A stretch of DNA of 64,000 nt from an uncultured Roseobacter sp. (GTDB lineage Bacteria; Pseudomonadota; Alphaproteobacteria; Rhodobacterales; Rhodobacteraceae). Under the pieces are notes generated by a model. The model saw only the letters and a program-made list of their open reading frames with translations, was not told where the DNA came from and made no database searches. The stretch covers positions 1 to 64,000 of the forward strand of contig NZ_CANMNK010000003.1 of the NCBI RefSeq assembly GCF_947499265.1, written 5' to 3'. Both the position numbers and the translations under genes were made by a program. Of this stretch, positions 15,405 to 25,154 are shown piece after piece (the stretch's first letter is position 1; each line of letters begins with the position of its first letter).

Positions 15405-17330
15405 ATGCAAGACGTCCTGATCCGCACCATCGGCCGCACCGGCCGTATCACCCTGAACCGGCCCTCCGCCTTGAATGCCATTACCTATGATATGTGTCTG
15501 GCGATTGAGGCCGCATTTGAGGCGTGGCGCGACGATCCGGGTGTGGTGCAGATCGTGCTTGATGCTGCCGGAGATCGTGCTTTTTGCGCGGGCGGCGACA
15601 TCGCCGAGCTTTACGAGACCGGAACGCAGGGCAACTTTGCCTACGGTCAGAAGTTCTGGGCCGATGAGTATCGGCTGAACGCGAAAATCTTCCTCTACCC
15701 CAAGCCGGTGGTGTCATTCCTTCAAGGCTTCACCATGGGCGGCGGCGTTGGCATCGGTTGTCACGGATCACACCGGATCGTTGGCGAAAGCAGCCAAATC
15801 GCCATGCCGGAATGTGGCATCGGGCTGGTACCGGATGTGGGCGGCTCGCTGATGCTGGCGCTCGCGCCGGGACGTTTGGGTGAATACCTTGGGACGACGG
15901 CTGCGCGCATGTCTGCAGGGGACGCGATTTTGGCCGGGTTTGCGGATATCTATATCCCGCAGGAAAAATGGTCTCACGTGATCAGACAGCTTGAAGAAGG
16001 CGGGACACCGGATCTGTTGAACGTGGCAGCGGAAACCCCGCCCGAGGGCACGCTTGCGGCACATCTGGAATATATCGATCAGCATTTTGCAGGTGAAAGG
16101 CTGGGCGATATCCTGACCACGCTGCGCAAAGACGACAGCGATTTCGCGCAACAGAGCCTGAAACAAATCAGCCGGAACAGCCCCCTGTCGATGGCCTGCA
16201 CAATCGAGATGATCCACCGTCTGCGCGGCCCCTCGCTGACCATCGCCAAGGCGTTGGATCTGGAATACCGGTTCACCTATCGCGCGATGGAGCATGGTGA
16301 TTTTCTGGAGGGCATTCGCGCGGCGATCATCGACAAGGATCGCGCGCCCAAATGGCAATTCAGCGATCAGAACGTACCCGCAGCGGCTGTAAGCAAGATG
16401 CTGATGCCCTTGGGAAATGACGCATTGAAACTGGAGGGGACCGAGATGGAAGCGCTGAACGTTGGATTTATCGGATTGGGCAATATGGGCGCGCCGATGG
16501 CGGCCAATCTGGCCAAAGCGGGCTGCGTGGTGCGCGGGTTTGACACCGCCGGTACCAGTGCGGAAGGCGTGCAGATGGTCGCCTCCGCGACAGAAGCGGC
16601 AACAGGGGCGGATGTTGTCCTCACCATGCTGCCGAACGGCGCGATTTTGCGCAGCGTCGCAGCGGAAATCCTGCCTGCGATGAAACCCGGCGCCCTGCTG
16701 CTGGATTGCTCTACCGTGGATGTGGAAAGCGCCCGCGATGTGGCCGCTCAGGCCGAAGCGTCAAAGCTGCTCTTCGTGGATGCGCCGGTCTCAGGCGGGA
16801 TCGGCGGCGCCGCGGGGGGTACGTTGACCTTCATGGCCGGGGGCACAACCGCGGCATTCACCAAGGCACGGCCGCTTTTCGACATCATGGGGCAAAAGGC
16901 CGTGCATTGCGGGGATGCGGGTGCAGGTCAGGCCGCAAAAATCTGCAACAACATGATCCTTGGGGCCACGATGATCGCCACCTGTGAGGCCTTTGCTTTG
17001 GCGGATAAACTCGGGCTCGATCGGCAGAAAATGTTTGACGTGGTCAGCACGTCATCGGGCTACAGCTGGACCATGAACGCCTATTGTCCTGCCCCGGGCG
17101 TCGGCCCGCAAAGCCCGGCAGACAATGATTACACCCCAGGATTTGCTGCCGAATTGATGCTCAAGGACCTCGGGCTGTCACAGCAGGCCGCAGAGGCGGT
17201 CGACGCCGATACCCCGATGGGCGCGCTGGCGCATGCACTTTACGCCAAATTTGTCGAAGATGAGGATGGTATGGGCAAGGATTTTTCAGCGATGTTACCA
17301 CGGTTTTCGGCGCGCGGCAGAACATCATAG
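15405..17330 (+). CDS. Fused 3-hydroxyisobutyryl-CoA hydrolase and 3-hydroxyisobutyrate dehydrogenase
   Basis: One 641-residue frame with two complete enzymes. Residues 1-347 are HIBCH-type crotonase fold: oxyanion hole AFCAGGDI, TMGGGVGIGCHGSHRIVGES, and AMPECGIGLVPDVGG with the Glu and Asp that mark the CoA hydrolase. Residues 348-641 are MmsB: VGFIGLGNMGAPMAANLAKA (NAD site), FVDAPVSGGIGGAAGGTLTF, and GAGQAAKICNNM with the catalytic Lys. They catalyse 3-hydroxyisobutyryl-CoA to 3-hydroxyisobutyrate to methylmalonate semialdehyde, the substrate of the nearby MmsA. These are normally two adjacent genes. There is no stop at the junction, and a ribosome-binding site with ATG (16446) is kept there, so MmsB may also be made separately. 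Confidence 0.93.
   Translation: MQDVLIRTIGRTGRITLNRPSALNAITYDMCLAIEAAFEAWRDDPGVVQIVLDAAGDRAFCAGGDIAELYETGTQGNFAYGQKFWADEYRLNAKIFLYPKPVVSFLQGFTMGGGVGIGCHGSHRIVGESSQIAMPECGIGLVPDVGGSLMLALAPGRLGEYLGTTAARMSAGDAILAGFADIYIPQEKWSHVIRQLEEGGTPDLLNVAAETPPEGTLAAHLEYIDQHFAGERLGDILTTLRKDDSDFAQQSLKQISRNSPLSMACTIEMIHRLRGPSLTIAKALDLEYRFTYRAMEHGDFLEGIRAAIIDKDRAPKWQFSDQNVPAAAVSKMLMPLGNDALKLEGTEMEALNVGFIGLGNMGAPMAANLAKAGCVVRGFDTAGTSAEGVQMVASATEAATGADVVLTMLPNGAILRSVAAEILPAMKPGALLLDCSTVDVESARDVAAQAEASKLLFVDAPVSGGIGGAAGGTLTFMAGGTTAAFTKARPLFDIMGQKAVHCGDAGAGQAAKICNNMILGATMIATCEAFALADKLGLDRQKMFDVVSTSSGYSWTMNAYCPAPGVGPQSPADNDYTPGFAAELMLKDLGLSQQAAEAVDADTPMGALAHALYAKFVEDEDGMGKDFSAMLPRFSARGRTS
16433..16448 (+). promoter_or_regulatory. 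Internal ribosome-binding site and start codon for the MmsB half
   Basis: GGAGG at 16433-16437 is followed after 8 bases by ATG (16446), which opens MEALNVGFIGLGNMG, the natural MmsB start. The signal lies in the linker LKLEGTE of the fused frame. It would allow free MmsB in addition to the fusion. Confidence 0.6.
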
Positions 17331-17395
17331 GTCGCAAACAGACGCATCGATGGATCAAGCCACGGTAAGCTGCGGTGAGATCATAAAGAGCTTGT

Positions 17396-18733
17396 ATGCC
17401 CAAAGCCTTTCACGAATTTGCCGCCGACCTGACCTACGATGACCTGACTGAGCCGGTCTTGCAGGTCCTCAGGCGATCCTTTCTCGATACCATGGGGGTG
17501 GCGGCGGTGGCCTCGACCACCACCATGGCTGGTATTGCCCGACAGGGCGCGATGGCGCTCTTTGGCGCCGGACAGGCTGGCAGTAGCCGCATCCTGATGC
17601 ACGGCGCGCGCGTCAGCCCCGCAGGGGCCGCCATGGCAGGCGCCTTCACGGTCGATAGTGTCGACGCACACGACGGGACATCCCCGTGCAAAGGTCACGC
17701 GGGCTCCGCGGTTTTCCCCGCCCTTCTGGCGATGAGCGACGTTCAGGACGGGATGCAGGGCGCTGATTTTGCGACGCTTTTGGCGATTGCCTATGAGGTC
17801 AGTTACCGCGCGGGCCTGGCACAACACGCGACCTGTGCGGAGTATCACACCTCCGGCGCCTGGACGGCTGTGGGTGTCGCCACCGCCTGCGCCCGCGCGC
17901 TGGACTGTACGCCAGACCAAATACGCCATGCCGCGGGGATTGGAGAATACCACGGCCCGCGCAGCCAGATGATGCGCTGCATCGACCACCCGACCATGCT
18001 GCGGGACGGGGTGGGCTGGGGCGCACCTTCGGGTGTCACGGCAGCCTATCTCGCTCAGATGGGTTTCACCGGTGCGCCAGCGTTGACCTGTGAAGACGCG
18101 CCCGCGTTCTGGGAGGATCTTGGCACGGCCTGGCGCATGGTCACAGACACGCATTACAAACCCTACCCCTGCTGCCGCTGGGCTCATCCCGCCATTGATG
18201 CAGCGCGGGATTTGATGCGGGAGCACAGATTGCATCACAGCCAGATTGCAGGGGTCGATATCCGAACCTTTCATAACGCCATCCGGTTGGCCGGGCATCA
18301 CCCTGCAACGCCGGATGAATTCGCCTATGCCATCGCTTTTCCGGTGGCCACCATGATCGTGCGCGGCCAGGTCGGTGTGCCGGAACTGGCCGAAAGCACG
18401 TTGCAGGATGCCGATATCCTGCGGGTCAGCGGTGCCATCCGATTGATTGAGGATGACCACTTTACAGCCATCAGCGAGGGCAAACGATGGGCGCAGGTCA
18501 CGTTAAGACTTGTGGACGGCGCGGAACTGTCATCGCCCCCGCGCACGCCGCGCGGCGACACCGATTTGCCGCTGTCGGACTTGGAGATTTCGGAAAAATT
18601 CCACCTCTTTGCCGACCCGGTTCTGGGCACCAAGCGCGCTGGCGAGATTGAGGCGCTCTGCGCGGAGTTTGATACACTCGCCGCAGATGATTTCGCACGG
18701 CTATGTGATCTGTGCCTTGAACCGGCGGTATAG
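17396..18733 (+). CDS. MmgE/PrpD family protein
   Basis: A 445-residue MmgE/PrpD-fold protein: the N-terminal helical domain (FLDTMGVAAVASTT), the Asp-rich SVDAHDGTSPCKGHAGSAVFPALLAM near residues 92-117 (given here only as the family active-site region), and KPYPCCRWAHPAIDAARD near residue 258. PrpD is 2-methylcitrate dehydratase and MmgE and aconitate decarboxylase are relatives. The rest of a methylcitrate operon is absent, so the substrate is open. It begins 65 bases after the fused valine gene in the same direction (AAGAG before ATG), so it probably shares that transcript and a role in branched-acid catabolism. Confidence 0.8.
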   Translation: MPKAFHEFAADLTYDDLTEPVLQVLRRSFLDTMGVAAVASTTTMAGIARQGAMALFGAGQAGSSRILMHGARVSPAGAAMAGAFTVDSVDAHDGTSPCKGHAGSAVFPALLAMSDVQDGMQGADFATLLAIAYEVSYRAGLAQHATCAEYHTSGAWTAVGVATACARALDCTPDQIRHAAGIGEYHGPRSQMMRCIDHPTMLRDGVGWGAPSGVTAAYLAQMGFTGAPALTCEDAPAFWEDLGTAWRMVTDTHYKPYPCCRWAHPAIDAARDLMREHRLHHSQIAGVDIRTFHNAIRLAGHHPATPDEFAYAIAFPVATMIVRGQVGVPELAESTLQDADILRVSGAIRLIEDDHFTAISEGKRWAQVTLRLVDGAELSSPPRTPRGDTDLPLSDLEISEKFHLFADPVLGTKRAGEIEALCAEFDTLAADDFARLCDLCLEPAV

Positions 18734-18772
18734 CGACCCGCCCGCCGCCGCCTGCCCAGTGCCTCTCGCCAC

Positions 18773-21658
18773 CTACTCCGCAGCAACCTTTCGACGGGAC
18801 TGCAACATCGGTTTCAGGTACTTTCCGGTGTAGCTTTCGGCAACCTCCGCCACCTGTTCCGGGGTGCCGGTGGCGACGATCCGACCACCCCCATCGCCGC
18901 CTTGAGGCCCGATGTCGATGATATGGTCGGCGGTCTTCACCACGTCCAGGTTGTGTTCGATCACGATGACCGAATTTCCCTGATCCACCAGTTCATGCAG
19001 CACTTCCAACAGCTTGCGCACATCCTCGAAATGCAGCCCTGTGGTGGGTTCATCCAGAATGTAGAGCGTCCGCCCGGTGGAGCGTTTGCTCAGCTCTTTC
19101 GATAGTTTCACCCGCTGCGCTTCCCCGCCCGAGAGCGTCGTCGCCTGTTGACCCACCTTGATGTAGCCGAGCCCCACACGCATCAGCGCATCCATTTTCT
19201 CGCGGATTGACGGCACCGCCTGGAAAAACGCCTGCGCGTCCTCAACTGTCATGTCAAGAACGTCTGCTATACTCTTGCCTTTAAAGGTAACTTCCAGCGT
19301 CTCACGGTTGTAGCGCTTGCCCTTGCAGGTTTCACATTCCACGTAGACGTCAGGCAAAAAGTGCATCTCGATCTTGATCACACCATCGCCCTGACAGGCC
19401 TCACATCGCCCGCCCTTGACGTTGAAGCTGAAGCGTCCGGGCTTGTATCCGCGCGTTTTGGCCTCCGGCAGCCCGGCAAACCAATCGCGGATTGGCGTGA
19501 AGGCCCCGGTATAGGTCGCGGGGTTTGACCGTGGCGTGCGCCCGATGGGGCGCTGATCGATATCGATGACCTTGTCGAGATGCTCCAGCCCCTTGATGGT
19601 CTCACAGGGAGCGGGCGTCTGGCGCGCGCCGTTGAGCCGCATCGAGGCAGTCTTGAACAGGGTCTCAATCGTCAGCGTGGATTTGCCACCGCCCGACACC
19701 CCCGTCACGCAGACAAATTTGCCCAGCGGGTAGTCAACCGTGACGTTTTGCAGGTTGTTGCCGGTCGCCTTGACCACCTGAACCTTCTTCTTGTTGCCCT
19801 TGCGGCGGGTGGCTGGCACCGGAATTTCCCGGGTCCCGGTCAGGTACTGGCCAGTGATGGACTCGGTGTCGCCCGCAATCACATCCGGCGTACCGTGGCT
19901 GACCACCTGCCCGCCGTGCACGCCCGCGCCCGGACCGATGTCAAAGACATAATCCGCCTCGCGAATGGCCTCTTCGTCATGTTCAACCACGATCACGGTA
20001 TTGCCCTGATCGCGCAGGTTTTTCAGGGTGAGCAACAGGCGGTCGTTATCGCGCTGGTGCAGGCCAATCGAGGGCTCATCGAGTACGTAAAGCACGCCCG
20101 TCAAGCCCGATCCGATCTGGCTGGCCAGCCGGATACGCTGGCTTTCACCGCCCGAGAGCGTGCCAGCATTGCGGCTGAGCGTCAGATATTCGAGACCCAC
20201 GTTGTTCAGAAAGCCCAGACGTTCGCGGATTTCCTTGAGGATCGCACGGGCGATCTCGTTTTTCTGCACAGTCAGATGATCCGGCACGGTTTCGCACCAG
20301 TCAAAAGCCTCGCGGATCGACATCTGAACGACCTCGCCGACATGCAGCCGCTGCTCCGGCGCACCATCGACGGGTCCGATCTTGACGGCCAGCGCCTCTT
20401 CGCGCAGACGGAAACCGCCGCAGGTGCCGCAGGAGCGGTTATTCTGATACCGCTCGAATTCCTCGCGAATCCAGTTGCTGTCGGTCTCGCGGTAGCGGCG
20501 TTCCATATTCGGGATCACGCCTTCGAACACACGCGTCACCTGATAGACGCGCCCACCCTCATCGTAGCGGAAAGCGATCTCTTCTTCACCAGAGCCATAG
20601 AGGAAGACCTGTTGCACCTTCTTGGGCAGGTCCTTCCACTTATCGGTCTGTTTGAACTTGTAGTGTTTCGCAATGGCTTCAATGGTTTGCAGGAAATATG
20701 GGCTCTTGCCCTTGCGCCAGGGGGCCAATGCGCCATCGGCGATTTTCAGGTTCTGGTCGGGTACAACAAGGCGTTCATCAAAAAACAATTCCACGCCCAG
20801 ACCATCGCACTCCGGGCAGGCCCCAAAAGGTGCGTTGAAAGAGAAGAGACGCGGCTCGATCTCCGGGATCGTGAAACCGCTGACCGGACAGGCGAATTTT
20901 TCGGAGAAGGTTGTGCGTTCCGGATCCCCCTCGCTCGGCGCGGTCTCCAGAATGGCGATGCCGTCCGCCAGATCAAGCGCCGTGCGCAAGCTGTCAGCCA
21001 ACCGCGTTTCCAACCCTTCGCGGACCACGATCCGATCGACCACCACATCGATATCATGGCGGAACTTCTTGTGGAGCGTGGGCGGTTCGTCCAATTCATA
21101 GAACTCCCCATCCACCTTAACCCGCTGGAACCCCTGCTTGCGCAGCTCCAGAAACTCCTTGCGGTATTCGCCCTTGCGGTCCCGGATGATCGGGGCGAGC
21201 AGGTAGGCACGCGTCCCCTCCTCCATCGCCATCACACGGTCCACCATGTCCTGCACCTGCTGCGCCTCGATGGGCTTGCCGGTGGCGGGCGAGTACGGCG
21301 TGCCGACGCGGGCGAACAGCAACCGCATATAGTCGTAGATTTCCGTGACCGTACCAACGGTGGAGCGCGGATTCTTGGAGGTGGTTTTCTGCTCAATCGA
21401 AATCGCGGGCGAGAGACCGGCGATATGGTCTACATCCGGTTTCTGCATCATGTCGAGGAACTGGCGGGCGTAAGCGCTGAGCGATTCGACATAGCGGCGC
21501 TGGCCCTCGGCATAGATCGTATCGAAGGCCAGTGAAGACTTGCCCGAGCCGGAAAGACCAGTGATCACAACCAGTTGGTCGCGCGGAATATCCACGTCGA
21601 TGTTCTTGAGGTTATGTTCGCGCGCCCCGCGCACTTCGATATGTTTTAACTCGGCCAT
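18773..21658 (-). CDS. uvrA: Excinuclease ABC subunit A
   Basis: A 961-residue UvrA of normal length: two ABC modules with Walker [13 protein letters not shown] (residues about 31-42) and [12 protein letters not shown] (about 640), signatures [12 protein letters not shown] and [12 protein letters not shown], and the zinc module [16 protein letters not shown]...[10 protein letters not shown]. The first zinc motif reads CPVSGF, with Ser where E. coli has a second Cys, though ACPECDGLG is intact. UvrA recognises bulky DNA damage for nucleotide excision repair. A near-consensus alphaproteobacterial LexA box lies 65-79 bases upstream. Confidence 0.97.
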   Translation of the reverse strand: MAELKHIEVRGAREHNLKNIDVDIPRDQLVVITGLSGSGKSSLAFDTIYAEGQRRYVESLSAYARQFLDMMQKPDVDHIAGLSPAISIEQKTTSKNPRSTVGTVTEIYDYMRLLFARVGTPYSPATGKPIEAQQVQDMVDRVMAMEEGTRAYLLAPIIRDRKGEYRKEFLELRKQGFQRVKVDGEFYELDEPPTLHKKFRHDIDVVVDRIVVREGLETRLADSLRTALDLADGIAILETAPSEGDPERTTFSEKFACPVSGFTIPEIEPRLFSFNAPFGACPECDGLGVELFFDERLVVPDQNLKIADGALAPWRKGKSPYFLQTIEAIAKHYKFKQTDKWKDLPKKVQQVFLYGSGEEEIAFRYDEGGRVYQVTRVFEGVIPNMERRYRETDSNWIREEFERYQNNRSCGTCGGFRLREEALAVKIGPVDGAPEQRLHVGEVVQMSIREAFDWCETVPDHLTVQKNEIARAILKEIRERLGFLNNVGLEYLTLSRNAGTLSGGESQRIRLASQIGSGLTGVLYVLDEPSIGLHQRDNDRLLLTLKNLRDQGNTVIVVEHDEEAIREADYVFDIGPGAGVHGGQVVSHGTPDVIAGDTESITGQYLTGTREIPVPATRRKGNKKKVQVVKATGNNLQNVTVDYPLGKFVCVTGVSGGGKSTLTIETLFKTASMRLNGARQTPAPCETIKGLEHLDKVIDIDQRPIGRTPRSNPATYTGAFTPIRDWFAGLPEAKTRGYKPGRFSFNVKGGRCEACQGDGVIKIEMHFLPDVYVECETCKGKRYNRETLEVTFKGKSIADVLDMTVEDAQAFFQAVPSIREKMDALMRVGLGYIKVGQQATTLSGGEAQRVKLSKELSKRSTGRTLYILDEPTTGLHFEDVRKLLEVLHELVDQGNSVIVIEHNLDVVKTADHIIDIGPQGGDGGGRIVATGTPEQVAEVAESYTGKYLKPMLQSRRKVAAE

Positions 21659-21722
21659 CAGGCACCCCCGTGTAACGTGCTAGACATAGGCCCATTGCGC
21701 GCATTAGCCAATGAAAAAATGA

Positions 21723-21737
21723 GAACAAAAGGTAAAC
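21723..21737 (-). promoter_or_regulatory. Near-consensus LexA (SOS) box upstream of uvrA
   Basis: On the minus strand the site reads GTTT-N7-GTTC, matching 7 of 8 fixed bases of the alphaproteobacterial LexA consensus GTTC-N7-GTTC. It lies 65-79 bases before the uvrA ATG, a usual operator position, and just past the end of the upstream MFS gene. Confidence 0.6.
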
Positions 21738-21738
21738 T

Positions 21739-22917
21739 TTAGCGATGACGGCGACGATGGGCCAGCACAAGATGCGCGCAGCCCCCAAGGACAAAGGCGC
21801 AGCCCGCCAAAAGCGGCAATCCCGCATAGCCGATGGCCCCGGAGGTCATTGCCATGACCGGCGTGCCCAGGGTATTGCCGACATTGCCCATCTGGGCCAC
21901 CGCGCCATTGGCCTGCGCCTGCGTTGCCGGGGTGTGGTTCAGCTGTGGGACGGCGGCAAAGCTTGCGCCCTGGATCAAACCCATCGTAGCGGCGAGCATC
22001 AGGCAGCCCATGGGATCACCCGGGATCGCCCAAAGCCAGATCATGGTCATCGCACTCCCCGCGAAACCGATCAGGATGACGGAAACAGCGGAAATGACAC
22101 GTAGCAGGGCAACGCCCAGGGTCATCGAGATCAGGATGCTGGTCAGGGGCATCGCGCCCATCACAAAGGCGCGGCTGTCCTCGGCGATGAAGGGCGGCAG
22201 AACCGTCAGGATGGAGACGAAACAGAAGGTGTAGAAAAGCCAGCCGATGGCAGGCGCTGAAATCGCCGGGGAGCGGTAGATCGTCAGGTGATCCCGCAGA
22301 ATTTGAGCCGGTGACAACGCGGTGGCTGGGGTGTCAATTGTGAGCACGCTCAGCCGCATCCCGAGATAGAGCGCGAAAACCGCCATGTAGAGCGCATGCG
22401 CTGCCAGCAACGCCGGCAGGCCCTGCCAGGCCACCAGCGGCAAACCGGCCCAGGCGAGTACCGCGAACGCGACCCCAAAGAACGTGCCCCATAGCGTCAG
22501 CGCCAGCCCCCGATCCTTGGGTGCGCAGATCTGCGCGATCAGCGTGGGCGCCGCCACAACAAGGCCCAGATGCGACAACCCTTCCAGCGCACGGCTGAAC
22601 AGCAGCCATGGCAGCGGTGGCAAAAACGCCTGAAACGCGGAGAGCGCGGCCCCGGCCCAAAGCGCCCAGAGCAGCGCGCGGCGATAGCGAATGCGCGCGA
22701 CCATCAGCCCGGCCGCAACGCCAAAGAAAATGCCCAGCAGCCCCACGATGGACACCACAAAACCCAGAGCCGCGCCCGCATCGGGGTAAATCGCGGGCAG
22801 TTGATCGAAAGTGGCGCTGAACTTGCCATATTGAGCAGCGGCACCAAGGCCCGCCCCCCACAGCGCCAGCACCAGACCCCATGGGGTTTTGTCAATCATT
22901 TCAGGCCTGTCCTGCAT
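21739..22917 (-). CDS. MFS transporter
   Basis: About 392 residues with twelve predicted membrane helices. The first begins WGLVLALWGAGLGAAAQYGK, and the loop 2-3 segment ARIRYRRALLWALWAGAAL fits the MFS D/R-rich loop. A cytoplasmic central loop follows helix 6 (MRLSVLTIDTPATALSPAQ). The substrate cannot be told. The start is ambiguous among three nearby in-frame ATGs (22947, 22917, 22899); GGAG seven bases before 22917 favours that one. The gene lies between lpd and uvrA on the same strand, with 33 bases to lpd upstream, so it may be cotranscribed with lpd. Confidence 0.82.
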   Translation of the reverse strand: MQDRPEMIDKTPWGLVLALWGAGLGAAAQYGKFSATFDQLPAIYPDAGAALGFVVSIVGLLGIFFGVAAGLMVARIRYRRALLWALWAGAALSAFQAFLPPLPWLLFSRALEGLSHLGLVVAAPTLIAQICAPKDRGLALTLWGTFFGVAFAVLAWAGLPLVAWQGLPALLAAHALYMAVFALYLGMRLSVLTIDTPATALSPAQILRDHLTIYRSPAISAPAIGWLFYTFCFVSILTVLPPFIAEDSRAFVMGAMPLTSILISMTLGVALLRVISAVSVILIGFAGSAMTMIWLWAIPGDPMGCLMLAATMGLIQGASFAAVPQLNHTPATQAQANGAVAQMGNVGNTLGTPVMAMTSGAIGYAGLPLLAGCAFVLGGCAHLVLAHRRRHR

Positions 22918-22950
22918 GAAGGAGCTCCGACCGGAGACCCTTTGCACCGC

Positions 22951-24345
22951 TTACATGTGAATCACGCGGTCGTAGGCATCCAGCACACTTTCGTGCATCA
23001 TTTCAGAAAGCGTCGGATGCGGGAAGACCGTATTCATCAGATCTTCTTCGGTGGTTTCCAACTGGCGGCCGACCACGTAACCCTGAATGAGCTCGGTGAC
23101 TTCGGCCCCGACCATATGCGCCCCAAGAAGCTCGCCGGTCTTGGCATCGAAAATCGTTTTGATCATGCCTTCCTGTTCACCAAGAGCGATCGCCTTGCCA
23201 TTGCCAATGAAGGGGAAGCGTCCGACCTTGATCTCGTAGCCCAGCTCCTTGGCCTTGGCTTCGGTATAGCCGACGGAGGCCACCTGCGGATGGCAATAGG
23301 TGCAGCCCGCGATGGTTTCCGGTTTGACGGGATGCGCGTGTTTGCCCGCGATCAAATCGGCGACCATGACGCCCTCATGGCTCGCCTTATGCGCCAGCCA
23401 AGGCGCGCCCGCGACATCGCCAATGGCATAGAGCCCGTCGACCCCGGTGCGGCAAAACTCGTCCGTGACAACATGGGTGCGGTCGACCTTCACGCCCAGG
23501 TCTTCGAGGCCCAGACCCTCGACATTGCCAACGATGCCCACGGCGGAAATCACCGTGTCAAAGTCGTGTTTCTCGACCTTGCCGCCGACCTCGATATGGG
23601 CGGTCACCTTGCCCTTGGCGCGGTCGAGTTGTTTGACCATCGCCTTCTGCATGATCTTCATGCCCTGCTTCTCGAACGACTTCTTCGCGAAGGCTGAGAT
23701 TTCCGCGTCCTCAACGGGCAGCACGCGGTCCATGACCTCGACCACTGTCGTATCGGCCCCCAGCGTGTTGTAGAAACTGGCAAATTCGATACCGATGGCC
23801 CCCGACCCGATCACCAGCAGCTTTTTCGGCATGTGCTTGGGTTCCAGCGCGTGTTTATAGGTCCAGACCAGATCGCCATCGGCCTCCAGCCCCGGCAGCT
23901 CACGCGCGCGCGCACCGGTGGCCAGCACGATGTTCTTTGCGGTCAACTCCTCAGCGCCCTTATCGGTCTTAACGCTGACTTTGCCCTTGGCGGGGATGGT
24001 GGCCGCGCCCATGAAAACGGTGACCTTGTTCTTTTTCATCAGGTGGCCAATGCCGCCCGACAGTTGCCCCGCCACCTGGCGCGAGCGTTTGACCACCGCG
24101 TCGAGATCATAGCCTACGTTGTCCGCTTTCAGGCCGAACTCCTTGGCGCGGTGCATCAGGTGAAAGACTTCGGAAGAGCGCAGCATCGCCTTGGTCGGGA
24201 TGCAACCCCAGTTGAGACAGATACCGCCCAGATGCTCGCGTTCGACGATGGCAACAGACATCCCCAGCTGCGCCCCGCGAATGGCTGCAACATAGCCGCC
24301 AGGGCCTGCACCGATCACAATAAGATCAAAGGATTTCGCGGCCAT
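22951..24345 (-). CDS. lpdA: Dihydrolipoamide dehydrogenase (E3)
   Basis: A 464-residue flavoprotein: FAD site VIGAGPGGYVAAIRGAQLG, redox disulfide Cys43 and Cys48 in GGICLNWGCIPTKAM, NAD site LVIGSGAIGIEFASFYNTLG, and the C-terminal His-Glu pair in HPTLSEMMHES. It reoxidises lipoyl groups of 2-oxo acid dehydrogenases with NAD. Although 14 kb from the pdh genes, its promoter holds almost the same palindrome as pdhA, so this is probably the E3 of the pyruvate complex. Confidence 0.96.
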   Translation of the reverse strand: MAAKSFDLIVIGAGPGGYVAAIRGAQLGMSVAIVEREHLGGICLNWGCIPTKAMLRSSEVFHLMHRAKEFGLKADNVGYDLDAVVKRSRQVAGQLSGGIGHLMKKNKVTVFMGAATIPAKGKVSVKTDKGAEELTAKNIVLATGARARELPGLEADGDLVWTYKHALEPKHMPKKLLVIGSGAIGIEFASFYNTLGADTTVVEVMDRVLPVEDAEISAFAKKSFEKQGMKIMQKAMVKQLDRAKGKVTAHIEVGGKVEKHDFDTVISAVGIVGNVEGLGLEDLGVKVDRTHVVTDEFCRTGVDGLYAIGDVAGAPWLAHKASHEGVMVADLIAGKHAHPVKPETIAGCTYCHPQVASVGYTEAKAKELGYEIKVGRFPFIGNGKAIALGEQEGMIKTIFDAKTGELLGAHMVGAEVTELIQGYVVGRQLETTEEDLMNTVFPHPTLSEMMHESVLDAYDRVIHM

Positions 24346-24372
24346 GGTGTGTCCTCGCTGATGGAATATCCG

Positions 24373-24400
24373 GAATATAGTTCACCGTTAAACTATATTC
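24373..24400. promoter_or_regulatory. Palindromic operator upstream of lpd, matching that of pdhA
   Basis: GAATATAGTT (24373-24382) and AACTATATTC (24391-24400) are perfect 10-bp inverted arms around CACCGTTA. Read on the minus strand, the centre ATAGTTTAACGGTGAACTAT differs from the pdhA site in 2 of 20 bases. It lies 28-55 bases before the lpd ATG, where it could overlap the promoter. The central CG is typical of LacI-family operators. Confidence 0.75.
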
Positions 24401-24479
24401 CCATCAGCGGCAACAGCGGCTGCGGCGCGACATATGCGCACCGTGCAAGGGGGCATATCACCCCATGCAATCGGATTTC

Positions 24480-25064
24480 TCAGGCGGCTTTTGCGGTCTG
24501 CAGGCTGCGGATCATTTCGCCGTATCCACCCCGCGCCGTAAACTCGTTTTCGAGCTTTGTCGGCGTCCGGCCCAAAGCCTTGTTGCGGAAGGGGAAGCGC
24601 CCGAATTCACGGATCACATCGCGGTGTGCCCGGGCGTGCAACAGGTTTTCGGCACCGTGTTCCGGCATCCGTTCACACATCAGCCGCACGCAACGTTCCT
24701 GATCGCAGAGGTTTTCGGAATGCATCAGCGGCAGGTAAAAGAACTGTCGCGCGGGCTCATCAATCCGCATGTCCCAGCGTTTGTCGATGGCCGACTTTGC
24801 TGCCGCCAGGGCAACCTTGTCGCTGGCAAAGGCCTGGGCCGTGCCGCGGAACATGTTGCGGGAGAACTGATCCATCAGGATGACATAGGCCAGCGCGCCG
24901 GAGGGGTATGTCAGCCAGAGAGAGAACCGGCCTTCGCAGGCGCCGTGCCAACTCTCTTCAAACCGGGTCCTGATTGCACCATCCAAAGCATCGGATTGCG
25001 TGTACCAACCGCTCTGACCAACTTCATCCAGCCAGAAGCTCAAAATCTCTTGCGGACCAACCAT
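24480..25064 (-). CDS. DUF924 family protein
   Basis: A 194-residue DUF924 protein: the family pattern ILSFWLDEVG at the start, VILMDQFSRNMFRGTAQAFASD in the middle (shown as two adjoining pieces: VILMDQFSRN and MFRGTAQAFASD), FFYLPLMHSENL and HRDVIREFGRFPFRN. All-helical, related to tetratricopeptide-like proteins; function unknown. I chose ATG 25064 because GGAG precedes it by 9 bases; two further in-frame ATGs lie up to 60 bases upstream. It is monocistronic on the minus strand. Confidence 0.85.
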   Translation of the reverse strand: MVGPQEILSFWLDEVGQSGWYTQSDALDGAIRTRFEESWHGACEGRFSLWLTYPSGALAYVILMDQFSRNMFRGTAQAFASDKVALAAAKSAIDKRWDMRIDEPARQFFYLPLMHSENLCDQERCVRLMCERMPEHGAENLLHARAHRDVIREFGRFPFRNKALGRTPTKLENEFTARGGYGEMIRSLQTAKAA

Positions 25065-25154
25065 ACCTACCGTCTCCATTAAACATACCGTGTCATTAAC
25101 GTATGCTCTGTTTACTTCAATCACCTAGTCACTTTTTGCATCATTACGACACAT

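Noticed and set aside
15185-15420. Two small frames upstream of the fused valine gene
   Set aside because: No ribosome-binding sites and no hydrophobic or conserved pattern; more likely promoter or leader DNA.
15405-17330. The valine fusion as a sequencing frameshift artefact
   Set aside because: The junction is in frame with both halves, so an artefact would need loss or change of a whole stop codon rather than a single-base slip.
19580-21535. 651-codon open frame antisense to uvrA
   Set aside because: Mirror of a GC-rich coding frame; no ribosome-binding site and no protein motif, whereas uvrA on the other strand is unmistakable.
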